Below, one piece after another: positions 37,314 through 46,030 of a stretch of DNA of 62,171 nucleotides (positions are counted from its first letter, which is position 1; every line of letters starts with the position of its first letter). The stretch is from positions 1-62,171 of the forward strand of contig UQLB01000014.1 in NCBI GenBank assembly GCA_900541725.1. The letters run 5' to 3'. Source of the stretch: an uncultured Collinsella sp. (GTDB lineage: Bacteria > Actinomycetota > Coriobacteriia > Coriobacteriales > Coriobacteriaceae). The notes under the pieces are model-generated. The model was given only the letters and a program-made list of their open reading frames with translations. It had not been told where the DNA came from and ran no database searches. A program made the translations under genes and the position numbers.

Positions 37314-38777
37314 CTACATCGGCAGTAGGCCGGAGATCACAGTCGCGACCAATCCGAACAGAACCATGAAGATAAAGAACTTCCAGATGGTCTTCCACCA
37401 TTGCCCGAAGGAGATCTTCGCCACGGCAAGACCCGCGACGGTCATGCCCGCAACGGGGCTGATGGTGTTGACGGTCTGGTTCGCGAACTGCAGAGCGGTG
37501 ACGGCAGCCCCGGGATTGAGGCCCATAAGCTCGGTCAGCGGGCCCATGACGGGCATGGTGAGTGCAGCGAGGCCGGAGCTGGAAGGAACCAGCAGCGAAA
37601 GCAGGCCGAGGACGATGTACATGAAGGTGGTATAGATGAAGGACGGAGCGCCCGCAAGGAGTCCGACGAGCCGGTTAAGAATAGAGTCGATGATCATTCC
37701 GCCCTCTGCGACGACCAGGATGCCGCGGGCGATGCCGATGATGCAGGCTGCGTAGGCGAAGTCGGCGATTCCGCGGACGAACTCCTCCGCAATGGTCTTC
37801 TCGTCCAGGCCGCCGAGTATGCCGGCAAGAAGGCCCATGGCCAGGAACACCATGGAGATCTCGTCCATATACCAGCCCTGGGTAACGAGGCCCCACACGA
37901 TAACGCCCATGCCGACCGCGAAATCAATGAGGACGAGCTTGTGGCGAAGCGTGAACTCCTCTTCGATAGAGGCATCGGTGACAGAGAACTCGATGCGCTT
38001 CTGCTTATCGTCCTCATAGGTGATGGAGGACTTGGGATCGAGCTTGACGCGGCGCGCGTAGCGCATGGCCCAGAAAATGCCCGCGGCGGTGAAGATGACC
38101 CACAGGATGGCGCGGAGCCAAAGCTGGGGATTTCCCTCGATGCCGATAACGCCCTGGGCGATCAGCACGTTGAAAGGATCAATAGTGGATGCGCAGTAAC
38201 CAAGGTTGGGGTCGAGGAAGCAGATGATGAACGCGGTCATGGAGTCATACCCGATGCTCAGCATGATGGGGATGAAGATCGCGTAGAACGGCAGCGCCTC
38301 CTCGGACATGCCGAACGTGGTGCCGCAGATCGAGAGCAGGATCATGGAGATGGGGATGATCAAGATGTCCTTGTTCTTCAGCTTCTTGATCACGCGGCTC
38401 ATGCCGGCGTTTAGGGCGTTGGTCTTGGTGACGATGGCGAACGATCCGCCGATCAGCAGGACGAACGCGACGACATCGGCCGCAGCCTGAATGCCCTTGG
38501 CGGGAGCCTGCAGGACGGCATCGATGCCCTGTCGCAGATCGACGGTCTCCCCCGTCTCCGAATCGGTGTAGACCTTGTCGACCTCTTGGTACGTTCCGGC
38601 TACGGCGACTTCTCGCTCGCCCGCGGCCGTCTGAATGGTCTGGCGGTCGAACTGACCCGATGGGACGATCCATGTGAGCACCGCGAAGAACACGATCAGC
38701 ATGAACGCGATGGTGTACACATGGGGAAGCTGGAGATGGAATCTGCGCTTGGGCTTCTCCTGTTTGGCATCCGGCAT
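37314..38777 (-). CDS. YfcC-family carrier, candidate Amadori-compound transporter
   Basis: 487-aa integral membrane protein with about twelve hydrophobic segments, starting with a basic tail and HVYTIAFMLIVFFAVLTWIVPSGQF, typical of the YfcC/DcuC-like superfamily. The loop CGTTFGMSEEALPFYAIFIP and the C-terminal VPSSSGLAALTMPVMGPL are conserved in that family. AGGAGG sits before the ATG. As first gene of the frl operon it is the natural candidate for fructoselysine uptake, replacing the APC permease FrlA of E. coli; substrate is inferred from context only. Confidence 0.85.
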   Translation of the reverse strand: MPDAKQEKPKRRFHLQLPHVYTIAFMLIVFFAVLTWIVPSGQFDRQTIQTAAGEREVAVAGTYQEVDKVYTDSETGETVDLRQGIDAVLQAPAKGIQAAADVVAFVLLIGGSFAIVTKTNALNAGMSRVIKKLKNKDILIIPISMILLSICGTTFGMSEEALPFYAIFIPIMLSIGYDSMTAFIICFLDPNLGYCASTIDPFNVLIAQGVIGIEGNPQLWLRAILWVIFTAAGIFWAMRYARRVKLDPKSSITYEDDKQKRIEFSVTDASIEEEFTLRHKLVLIDFAVGMGVIVWGLVTQGWYMDEISMVFLAMGLLAGILGGLDEKTIAEEFVRGIADFAYAACIIGIARGILVVAEGGMIIDSILNRLVGLLAGAPSFIYTTFMYIVLGLLSLLVPSSSGLAALTMPVMGPLTELMGLNPGAAVTALQFANQTVNTISPVAGMTVAGLAVAKISFGQWWKTIWKFFIFMVLFGLVATVISGLLPM

Positions 38778-38832
38778 TCTTAACCTCCTGCCAGAGCAAC
38801 GATGCTTGCCAAAAATCCTTCACGTATAGGCA

Positions 38833-38913
38833 AACATCTTAGGTTGTTCTATGTATAACCTGCATGAAGGCGTCGGTCAAGAAACATATTAGGTTGTTCT
38901 ATAAGTGGTAACT
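38833..38913 (-). promoter_or_regulatory. Candidate operators of the frl operon
   Basis: AACATNTTAGGTTGTTCTAT occurs at 38833-38853 and 38883-38903, 20 of 21 bases identical and exactly 50 bp apart. Each is followed by a partial inverted complement (GTATAACCT at 38853-38861; GTGGTAACT at 38905-38913), giving an imperfect GGTTGTTCTAT..AACC dyad as expected for a GntR/HutC-type dimer. They lie between the regulator gene and the transporter gene. Confidence 0.65.
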
Positions 38914-38974
38914 TTTACGCGCTAAACGGACCTGCCGCGGCAATACGAGAACAGCGCTGTGTGAGACAGAGCCG

Positions 38975-39709
38975 CTAGATATCGAAGCTGTAGCGCGAAC
39001 CCACGTAGTACTGTCTGCCATAGCAGAAGCGCTCTCCGTTGGAATCGAGAAAGCCCGCGTTCATGAAGAACAGCGGCTCCCCTACTGGGACCTTGAGCTC
39101 GCGGGCGGCATCAATTCCCGCACGGGCGATCTCCAGCCTGCAGGGATCGGACGAGCAGGGATACCTACCCGTACGCTCCCCCACGGCCTCGAATATCGAA
39201 CAATTGGAGAGACCGATATCTTTGAGAAATTCGAATCCATCGACAGGATAGTAGTTGTTCTCGAACAGGACCGGCACGCCGTCTGCGGTACGCACGCGTG
39301 AGACCAAGATGAGGTCAGAGCCTTCATCCAAGCCAAAGAAAGAAGCGAGGTCGCGATCGGCGGCAACGGTCTTGCGGGCAACGACGCGAGCGCCCGCCTT
39401 CATGCCGTTTTCAGCGCATGCTTGGGTAAAACTCTGAACATCGTCCTTCTGATGCACCTTGCGAATTATCTTTGTCGCGGTCACAAACGTACCACGCCCC
39501 TGCCGCTTGGTGAGATACCCCTCGCCCACAAGCTCCTCTATTGCGCGGCGAACCGTGACCCTTCCCACGCCGTACATCTTAGAAAGCTCAAGTTCCGTTG
39601 GAATCTGCGAGTCAACGGGATATGTCCCCTGTTCGATATCGCTCTTAAGCAAATCGAGCACCTGTTGATACAGCGGGGCGGAAGAGCCCCCATCCAGATG
39701 CGCATCCAC
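38975..39709 (-). CDS. GntR/HutC-family regulator (FrlR-like)
   Basis: 244-aa repressor. A winged helix (residues about 8-75) has YPVDSQIPTELELSKMYGVG, TVRRAIEELVGEGYL and QGRGTFV. A UTRA effector-binding domain follows (about 95-240; RVRTADGVPVLFENNYYP). UTRA regulators commonly sense phosphorylated sugars, so fructoselysine-6-phosphate is a plausible inducer. It is co-oriented with the frl genes and about 200 bp upstream of them, with two repeated operator-like sites between. Confidence 0.9.
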   Translation of the reverse strand: MDAHLDGGSSAPLYQQVLDLLKSDIEQGTYPVDSQIPTELELSKMYGVGRVTVRRAIEELVGEGYLTKRQGRGTFVTATKIIRKVHQKDDVQSFTQACAENGMKAGARVVARKTVAADRDLASFFGLDEGSDLILVSRVRTADGVPVLFENNYYPVDGFEFLKDIGLSNCSIFEAVGERTGRYPCSSDPCRLEIARAGIDAARELKVPVGEPLFFMNAGFLDSNGERFCYGRQYYVGSRYSFDI

Positions 39710-39776
39710 AAAAACTCTCCCTTTAAGGCGTTCGCGATCTCAACGACTCCATTCTACCGCACACGGAAAAATGAGG

Positions 39777-39926
39777 TTAAACACATAGGGGCCCTGCATG
39801 TTTGAGCGTATCGGGAATCTGGTCGCTGATTTCGTCCGCATTTGCTTGCGAAAAACCAAAACGCTCCTCGCGCTTGGCGAACACGGTGAGGCCCGCCGCC
39901 TTGCACGCAGCGATCGATGATGCTCG
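39777..39926 (-). pseudogene. C-terminal fragment of a HAD-superfamily hydrolase
   Basis: A minus-strand frame reads ASSIAACKAAGLTVFAKREE and then FGFSQANADEISDQIPDTL to a stop at 39777. This matches the end of beta-phosphoglucomutase-like HAD phosphatases (the ED.x.G..AAKAAG motif and after), but nothing N-terminal of it is present. It is joined at about 39915-39930 to sequence identical to the first codons and leader of the EIIB gene at 47300. Confidence 0.5.
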
Positions 39927-39956
39927 TGTGATGTTGGCTTCCTTCCTTTGCTTGCG
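39915..39956. repeat. Duplicated EIIB leader/start segment
   Basis: 42 bp here match 47288-47329 at all but one position. In the intact copy the segment holds the ribosome binding site and first codons of the PTS EIIB gene. Here the start codon is changed from ATG to ACG and the gene is replaced by a HAD hydrolase tail. Confidence 0.8.
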
Positions 39957-39963
39957 AGGCGCG

Positions 39964-42717
39964 TCACTCGTCCTGCTGAGCCGCGGGCCCATCGTTCGGC
40001 GTGGCCTGCCTGCGCGGGGCATGCCGGGAATTGATGTAGTCGTATGCGTAGGCGATCTCCGTGACGGGGACCTCCACGTGGTAATGGGCGGAAATGTCAG
40101 AGAAGCTCGTGCGGAATGCCTCGACGAAATCGTTGTGTTCATTGGCGAAGCGCTGCTCGTCTGCGTAGTTCTCGATGGGGCTTCTGGTCACGAGGCGCTC
40201 CACGAGACAACACAGGTGCACGTAGAGCCCCATGCTCACACGAGCGCCAATCACGTCTCCGGTGAGCTGCTGGAGCCGCTCTGCGGCACTCTCGATTTCG
40301 CCGAAGAGCTTGTTGGGGTTAAGGATTGTGATGGACTCGACCACGTTCCTGAGGGTCATGTTCTTGACGAGATTCTGGTGGAACGTGCGCAAGCTGTCAG
40401 CGTCGAGCAAGCGTGCGAAGGCGCGGTCTATCTGGGCCGTTCCTTCGCCGGCGATGAGTTCCTCGAGCGAAATGAACGGGACTCCGTCGGCGTGCGGATT
40501 GTCCGTGCCGATGACCGAGCGCACGTTGTACTGGGAGAAGGCGGCATCCTCAGATCCGTTATTGGCGAGCTGCCGCCAGTCAACGGCGACAAGCCGCGCG
40601 GGGGACTCGCCAGGCAGGCTCTGCGCCACGAGATCGCGGATCCGCGCAGCTGCGTCAAGTCCGCCTTCGGAGCAGAAGACAATCGCGTCCGGTCGGGCGT
40701 TGCGCGCCACGATGTGATAATTACAGGTGCAAGCTGCCGCAGCATCGTCGAGAACCTCTCGCACGGAGCGACCCGCGATAAGTCCGGCGCCAACCTCCAC
40801 CGCAAGGCCGGTAGAGGCGTTGTTTATGATGCCGAGCGTCATGCCGGAGGTGGATTCCAGACTCTTATAAATATCCTGGAGCGATCCCATGTCCACGAGG
40901 ATGACGACCTCGTCTGCGTAGGAGAAGCGGTCGATGATTTGCTGAAGAGGAACAGCGACGTCCGTAACCTTCTGGTCGTAGGGCATGTCGATGGCCTCGA
41001 AGACCCTCGTGTCAAGAATCCGATTGGCGGCGTCGGCGATGCTCGTGGCGGTCGAGTAGCCATGACTGAGGACGATACCGACGCTCCGACGACGCTTAGA
41101 CGGGTCGAGTGCGAGTGCCGCATGCGCAAGGACGAGCAGACACGTGAGATCGTCGAGTGCGATGCCGAGCGTGGCCTTGAGTTCATCAGCGATGCAGGCG
41201 CAGACAGTAACGGCAAAGCGGTTGCGCTGGGCCACGACGCCGCGCATGCCGGAAAGCTCGCTTGCATGGGAGCTCTTCCAACGCGAGAGGCTTGCGGGCG
41301 GCCACAGCTGGAGGCAGATGCCCTGGGCGATTAGATGCGAGCTCTTTCGGGACAAATCGATCGAGTAGAGTTCGTTCACGGAAGTGACGACGCTGTCGGC
41401 GATCTGCTCGTATGCGTCGGACTTCGAGCGGCCCGGGTTTTGCCCGAACGCCAGGTAGTCCTCGAGGTCGCGGGCTCGCTCCACCAGCTGAGCGCTGCAC
41501 GCGCCCCCATCAAGCGTGCCTTCGCGATAGCTCTCGTATGGCTCCAGCATGGCGTCGAGTACATGCCGTGCGCGGTCGTCCGCCTGGCTTTGGATGCTCC
41601 GGGTGGTGTCGATGAGCTGCATGTCGTTCTCGCTGCGCTCGAGTGCGGAGCCGGCAAGGATTGCGGAGGGAAGCTGGTAGGTGCGAATCTCCAGGCTGTC
41701 ACCCTTCGTGTCTAGATAGGCCTCGGCGCAACAGTTGGTGATGCAGTCGCGCAGGCCGCGTACGTTCTCCTCGAAGTTGGTGCCGGCGAGGGCTCGGAAG
41801 GCTCCGCGACTTATGAGGATGTCGCGTCCTATGCGTCGGCCCTCCTCCTTGAGGAAGTGGAGAGTCAGTTCCTCACGCTCCTCCTGGGTGCGCTCGCGCA
41901 GAGACGGCACCTGGGCGGACATGGGGATGCGACGCGTGAGGCTGCGGCACTCGGTACTGTCTGCCTCGTTTGAGGTGGCAAAGATAAGGCGCACAGCAGG
42001 GGCTGGCACAATGGCGCCCGCCTGTGCGGAGGCCCACTCCAAGAGCGCGTCCTGGGCAGCGGGTGAGAGGGCGTCGACGTCCTTGAGATAAACGATGCCG
42101 CCGCTCGCCCGATCTGCAGGCCCGCCATCTGCGCACAGGTCGTGAGTGAGCGCGCGGGCATCGTCTGCGTAATGCGAGCAGTCGATGCTCACAAGCTTGG
42201 CTTCCTGCTGCAGGACGCCGACGTTCTTGCCGTATTCGAGGGCAAGTTCGGCGAGTAGACCCTTGCCGGTTCCCGAGGCGCCACAGAGCAGGATGGGCAG
42301 GCCAGCTGGCGGGTACTTGAGCGCGGCGCAGAGCTGGCTGATGCAGGGCGCAAGGCTCAGCTCGTGACCGATTGCGCGGTCGAAGTCGAGTCGCTCGCCG
42401 TTTCCGAGCGTGGCGAAGAGCTGCTCGACCGAAGGGTAGGTGCTACGCTCAATGCGAGACTGGAAGAAGCGTTCGAGGGAGCGGCGGTGGAAGTAGCACA
42501 CCGGTCGTGCCCCTGCTTTCACCACGAGGCCAGCGCGCACGAGCTCGTTGAGATACTGACTTGCCAGGCTGCGCGAGATGGCGAGCGAGTCGGTTATAGA
42601 TGCCGTGGTGAAGTGGTCGAGACGGTTCTGGATGCGCCCGCCCCGCGTGCTGCCAAGCTCGCGCGTGATGCGATCGAGGTAGGCAAGCAGGTCTTTCTGT
42701 GTCTCGGGGATGTTCAT
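39964..42717 (-). CDS. LevR-type PTS-regulated activator with degenerate AAA+ domain
   Basis: 917-aa regulator. Layout: N-terminal helix-turn-helix (residues about 30-75), AAA+ module (about 110-330), PRD1, mannose-type EIIA (IVLSHGYSTATSIADAANRIL, then VVILVDMGSL) and PRD2 near the C-terminus. Walker A (LLCGASGTGKGLLAE) and the arginine-finger region (LTRRIPMSAQVPSLRER) are kept. The GAFTGA loop that contacts sigma-54 is absent, and the Walker B Asp-Glu reads Lys-Asp (GGIVYLKDVDAL). AAAGGAGG before the ATG at 42717 sets the start. It likely controls the PTS/GH32 genes upstream of it on the same strand. Confidence 0.88.
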   Translation of the reverse strand: MNIPETQKDLLAYLDRITRELGSTRGGRIQNRLDHFTTASITDSLAISRSLASQYLNELVRAGLVVKAGARPVCYFHRRSLERFFQSRIERSTYPSVEQLFATLGNGERLDFDRAIGHELSLAPCISQLCAALKYPPAGLPILLCGASGTGKGLLAELALEYGKNVGVLQQEAKLVSIDCSHYADDARALTHDLCADGGPADRASGGIVYLKDVDALSPAAQDALLEWASAQAGAIVPAPAVRLIFATSNEADSTECRSLTRRIPMSAQVPSLRERTQEEREELTLHFLKEEGRRIGRDILISRGAFRALAGTNFEENVRGLRDCITNCCAEAYLDTKGDSLEIRTYQLPSAILAGSALERSENDMQLIDTTRSIQSQADDRARHVLDAMLEPYESYREGTLDGGACSAQLVERARDLEDYLAFGQNPGRSKSDAYEQIADSVVTSVNELYSIDLSRKSSHLIAQGICLQLWPPASLSRWKSSHASELSGMRGVVAQRNRFAVTVCACIADELKATLGIALDDLTCLLVLAHAALALDPSKRRRSVGIVLSHGYSTATSIADAANRILDTRVFEAIDMPYDQKVTDVAVPLQQIIDRFSYADEVVILVDMGSLQDIYKSLESTSGMTLGIINNASTGLAVEVGAGLIAGRSVREVLDDAAAACTCNYHIVARNARPDAIVFCSEGGLDAAARIRDLVAQSLPGESPARLVAVDWRQLANNGSEDAAFSQYNVRSVIGTDNPHADGVPFISLEELIAGEGTAQIDRAFARLLDADSLRTFHQNLVKNMTLRNVVESITILNPNKLFGEIESAAERLQQLTGDVIGARVSMGLYVHLCCLVERLVTRSPIENYADEQRFANEHNDFVEAFRTSFSDISAHYHVEVPVTEIAYAYDYINSRHAPRRQATPNDGPAAQQDE

Positions 42718-42927
42718 GCGGCTGGTCCTCCTTTCGTCCCACACCTTACGGGCGGGGTGGTGCTCGGGACGGGTTGGCGCCCGCGTTTTGTCACGGGCAC
42801 GTGAACTTCGGCACTCCATGATACATCTGTAGTGGCATATGGCGACTTCTCGACACCTGCGCTCGACACAGCGAGCGGCAACAGCGCTGTCCGCCGAGCG
42901 CCTCACGGGCGTATCCCAACCGTAGGA
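42718..42927. repeat. Upstream flank of levR, duplicated at about 47555-47763
   Basis: The sequence upstream of levR (ribosome binding site, GGGCGGGGTGGTGC, CACTTCGGCACTCCAT, GGCATATGGCGACTTC and beyond) recurs with about 90% identity upstream of the collapsed levR copy. Similarity ends near 42927 / 47765. Confidence 0.8.
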
Positions 42928-43119
42928 GTGCGCTTTGCCACCTTTGACTGCCTCCCTGTCGGCAAGCGGCTCGCCGTTCGCTCCGTCTCTGACCACATCG
43001 CTCGAATCGACTCTGCCGCCGGCGCTGTGGTGGCCGTCGTGCCCGCAAAGGTCATCAAGCAGGCCGACGAGGTCACCGCGGGCAAGGTCTCCCTCGTCGA
43101 CGCACTCAGGAATCTGTAG
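42928..43119 (+). pseudogene. Unassigned in-frame gene fragment
   Basis: After the repeat boundary a plus-strand frame of 63 codons reads to a stop at 43119, with coding-like composition (end: ADEVTAGKVSLVDALRNL). There is no start codon or ribosome binding site inside the unique part, so it is probably the tail of a lost gene. I do not recognise the family. Confidence 0.3.
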
Positions 43120-43265
43120 GCGAGGCCCCTAAGGCCGCCTCGCTGTCGGCAGCCCGGGGCCATGTGCCATCAGGGCACAGGATGAGTCCGGTCGCCGGAA
43201 TGCGGCCGGACCCGTTGTTCGCGTGTTTTGCTGGGGGAGTCGCTGTGGCGACGAGGTTCACTGGC
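43120..43265. other. Short intergenic hairpins after GH32
   Basis: TGTGCC..GGCACA (about 43162-43178) and GTCCGG..CCGGAC (about 43187-43212) can form hairpins beyond the GH32 stop. Neither has a U tract, so a terminator role is weakly supported. Confidence 0.3.
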
Positions 43266-44702
43266 TTACTTTTCCTGTTCGCGCAGCCCCTTCGCCAAGG
43301 CTATGTTGGACAGTTTGAGTTCGCCATTCGTTACCGTAACAGCAAGCGAGTGGCCGAACTTCTCGCAGACGCGTGTCGTGAGTGCGGTACCGTCGAGGTA
43401 GAGGACGAGGATGTTGTCGTCAACGATGAGCTGCAGGTGGTAAGAACGCCCGGACTCGAGCCAGACTGGCCTCCAAAGCCCCTTATCCATTACGCGGAAC
43501 CACTTGTAACAGGGGCTCTTGTCGAACGAGAGCCGATTCGCGTCGAGGTCGAAGCGGTATTCGTACGACTCGTCGGTCTCGAGATTCTTGTAGGCTCGAA
43601 TTGAGAAGTCGCAAGCGTCCCTGAACGTCACGTCTGCCTCGAAGCAGAAGATCTCGCCTGCGTTTTCGGTGATTACGCACTCCGTTCGTTCGTGGTCTCC
43701 GCGAAGCTCGATATCCGGGACGGCATCAGGGCACTCGAACGCATCCTTTATGCTTTGGGGAGGGCGAACGCCGAGGGTGCCATTGGGGCGCTGGTACACC
43801 TCATGGGGCATAAACGAGCCACCCCAAAGCCAGTTGGCCCGGTCATCGTCGTTCTCGCGCGTGGGGACCCAGCCGGACAGAATCCTGCGCGATCCGTCGA
43901 AGGCGGTCCGTCCGGCGTAATACGCCCTCCCGTCGAAGGCGTCATCTCTCGGCTTCTCCCACGGACCGTAGAGATCGCGGCTCATGCGGTAGACGATCTT
44001 GTTCTCGTCGCTGTACTCAGAGTAGACCAGGTACCACCAATCGCCAATTTTAAAAATGTCTGGCATTTCGAACATGGTGTAGAGGCCGGGGGCCCAGAAG
44101 TCGCCCTTGAACTGCCAGTGCTCGAGGTCCTTCGACGTAAAGTGAACGAGCCTGCCAGTTTGGAGGGTTTTGGAGGGGTCGTCTCCCTTACGCGTGCCCA
44201 GTACGAGGAGGTATTCCTTCCGGTCGTCATCCCATATTACGAAAGGGTCGCGCCAGTTGCGCCCATCGTATCCTGGCTGAGGCGTGAGCTCTACTGCAAC
44301 GCCCGTCTTTTTCCACGTCGCATAATCATCCGAGCAGGCCTTCGCCTGCATGAGCACCTGGGACGTTTTGCCTTCTCGCAGGTAGTTGCGGTTGAACCCG
44401 GTATAGAAAGCGCGTACCTCCCCTTTTGCCTCGTAAACGGTTCCGGCGTAGATGAACTGGTCTTGGTCGTCTTCTCCGCCGTGGGGGATCGCCGTTCCGT
44501 GTTCCTGGTACGTCACGAAGTCCTGGGTGGTCGCGAGCGACCACCCAAAGGGCTGTCCTTCGGCAAGCGGAGCGGGGTCGCGCGTGTCACGCTGGTGGTA
44601 TAGATAGAACGTGCCGTCCTTGCCGAAGGGCATGACGTCTCCCACCCACACGTCCTTCGGTTGGTAGAACAGGTGCTGGTTATTGGTCGGGACTTTGCGC
44701 AT
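43266..44702 (-). CDS. GH32-type beta-fructosidase / sucrose-6-phosphate hydrolase
   Basis: 478-aa protein of the five-bladed propeller GH32 type. NWRDPFVIWDDD is the conserved RDP motif. The nucleophile region reads VWVGDVMPF in place of WMNDPNG, and the acid/base region FEMPDIF in place of the EC(P) motif, so it belongs to a divergent branch. The C-terminal 170 residues fit the beta-sandwich module. No signal peptide: it acts inside the cell on PTS-imported, phosphorylated sugar. AAGGAGG precedes the ATG. Substrate (sucrose-6-P, or phosphorylated fructan oligomers) is inferred from the LevR/mannose-PTS context. Confidence 0.8.
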   Translation of the reverse strand: MRKVPTNNQHLFYQPKDVWVGDVMPFGKDGTFYLYHQRDTRDPAPLAEGQPFGWSLATTQDFVTYQEHGTAIPHGGEDDQDQFIYAGTVYEAKGEVRAFYTGFNRNYLREGKTSQVLMQAKACSDDYATWKKTGVAVELTPQPGYDGRNWRDPFVIWDDDRKEYLLVLGTRKGDDPSKTLQTGRLVHFTSKDLEHWQFKGDFWAPGLYTMFEMPDIFKIGDWWYLVYSEYSDENKIVYRMSRDLYGPWEKPRDDAFDGRAYYAGRTAFDGSRRILSGWVPTRENDDDRANWLWGGSFMPHEVYQRPNGTLGVRPPQSIKDAFECPDAVPDIELRGDHERTECVITENAGEIFCFEADVTFRDACDFSIRAYKNLETDESYEYRFDLDANRLSFDKSPCYKWFRVMDKGLWRPVWLESGRSYHLQLIVDDNILVLYLDGTALTTRVCEKFGHSLAVTVTNGELKLSNIALAKGLREQEK

Positions 44703-44731
44703 GTCTCGTCCTCCTTACTGTCGCGTCTTTC

Positions 44732-45136
44732 CTATTCGTCTTCTTCGTCAACGTCCGGAGTAAGATCTCCGAGGTAGACGAGCTGCTCTTTGGCTTGGGT
44801 GACGACATGCCTCACCACATCGGGAGTAAGCTGTCCGGCGTGGAGCGAGAGCTCGAGGGCCACGGGAAGGTTTACGCCGGTCACTATGAACGCGCCTCGC
44901 GGAGCCGAGCAGGCTACGAGCTGGTTTACGCTGCCCTGAAGGATGTCGGTGAGAACGAGGGTCTCGTCATCTTCGGCGATGCCCTCGAATGCGCTGGCGA
45001 GCTTCTCCTCGAGCGGGGTTTCGTCTGTAAACGCGCAGACAACCCTGATGTCGTGCCCCGGTCCTATGATGGCCTTGAGCGTGTCTCCGAGTCCGGCTGC
45101 CAGGCCGTAGTGCGATGCAATGATGATGTGCCTCAT
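44732..45136 (-). CDS. PTS mannose/fructose-family EIIA
   Basis: 134-aa cytoplasmic phosphocarrier. The start MRHIIIASHYGLAAG holds the phosphorylated His9, although the Gly that usually follows is Tyr here. ILQGSVNQLVA and VTGVNLPVALEL are the conserved later motifs. It carries an acidic C-terminal tail (DVDEEDE). It sits between IID and the GH32 gene as a separate protein rather than fused to IIB. Confidence 0.88.
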   Translation of the reverse strand: MRHIIIASHYGLAAGLGDTLKAIIGPGHDIRVVCAFTDETPLEEKLASAFEGIAEDDETLVLTDILQGSVNQLVACSAPRGAFIVTGVNLPVALELSLHAGQLTPDVVRHVVTQAKEQLVYLGDLTPDVDEEDE

Positions 45137-45169
45137 AATGCGTCCTTTGTGGGTTGGTCTAGCCCTAGG

Positions 45170-46030
45170 CTAGGCAGCAAGAATGCCGAAAGCCGCGCAC
45201 ACCCACGAGATGATGAGGATGCCGAGGACAATCTTGTTGATGCTGACCTTGCGCTTGACGAGGGCGTAGACGATGGCTGTGGCTATTACGGGCAGCATGC
45301 CGACCATGATTTGGTCGAGGATGCCCGTCTGGACGTCGAGCGTGACGTCACCCATGGTGAACGTGAGACCACACGAGACCTTGATGACGGTGGGGATGAG
45401 CGCACCGACGACCATCATGCCAAGTGCCGACGTCGACTCGGTGAAAACGGACATCTTCTCGGCAAGGGTCGTGAAGAGCTTGTCGCCGAACTTATAGCCT
45501 ATGCGCCAGTCAAAGAGCTTCCATACGAAGATGGCGATGGCGACGGCGAGCCAGAGAAGCACGCCGACGGGGTTTCCCGCCTGTCCCATGTAGGCGGCGA
45601 TGGAGCCGAAGATGGTGGGAATGAGGATGGCGAAGATCGTATCGCCGACTCCTGAGAGGGAGCCCATGAGGCCAATCTTAAGGTCTTGGACCGCGTCGAT
45701 GGCGTCATTGTGCCCCTTGTCCTCCAAGGCTAGGCCGGCGCCGAGGAGCAGGCCGCTTACCTGGGGAGTCGCATTGTAATAGCGATAGGTGCTCAGAAGT
45801 GACCTGCGGTAGCCCTCCTCGTCTCCTGCATAGATCTTGCGCAGGGCGGGTTCGGTTGCGAACATGACCGCCGGGGCACACTGGGACTCATAGTTATAGA
45901 TGGACGCGCCGAGCATCCAGCGGCGGCCGCAACGGTCGAGATCGGAAACGGTGAGGACTGGCTGGTACGTTCCGTCTGCCAGGCGGGTTGGCGCTTCGTT
46001 TGCCTTGGTGGCGTTAACTTCGTTACTCAT
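45170..46030 (-). CDS. PTS mannose/fructose-family EIID
   Basis: 286-aa membrane subunit. The signature region RRWMLGASIYNYESQCAPAV, the glycine-rich KIGLMGSLSGVGDTIFAIL and the C-terminal hydrophobic helices are typical of family IID proteins. Its start overlaps the IIC stop by 8 bp, indicating coupled translation. With IIC it forms the sugar channel. Confidence 0.92.
   Translation of the reverse strand: MSNEVNATKANEAPTRLADGTYQPVLTVSDLDRCGRRWMLGASIYNYESQCAPAVMFATEPALRKIYAGDEEGYRRSLLSTYRYYNATPQVSGLLLGAGLALEDKGHNDAIDAVQDLKIGLMGSLSGVGDTIFAILIPTIFGSIAAYMGQAGNPVGVLLWLAVAIAIFVWKLFDWRIGYKFGDKLFTTLAEKMSVFTESTSALGMMVVGALIPTVIKVSCGLTFTMGDVTLDVQTGILDQIMVGMLPVIATAIVYALVKRKVSINKIVLGILIISWVCAAFGILAA

Noticed and set aside
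43162..43212. Hairpins after the GH32 gene as an intrinsic terminator
   Set aside because: Stems are short and no U tract follows on the minus strand, so only a weak note was kept.
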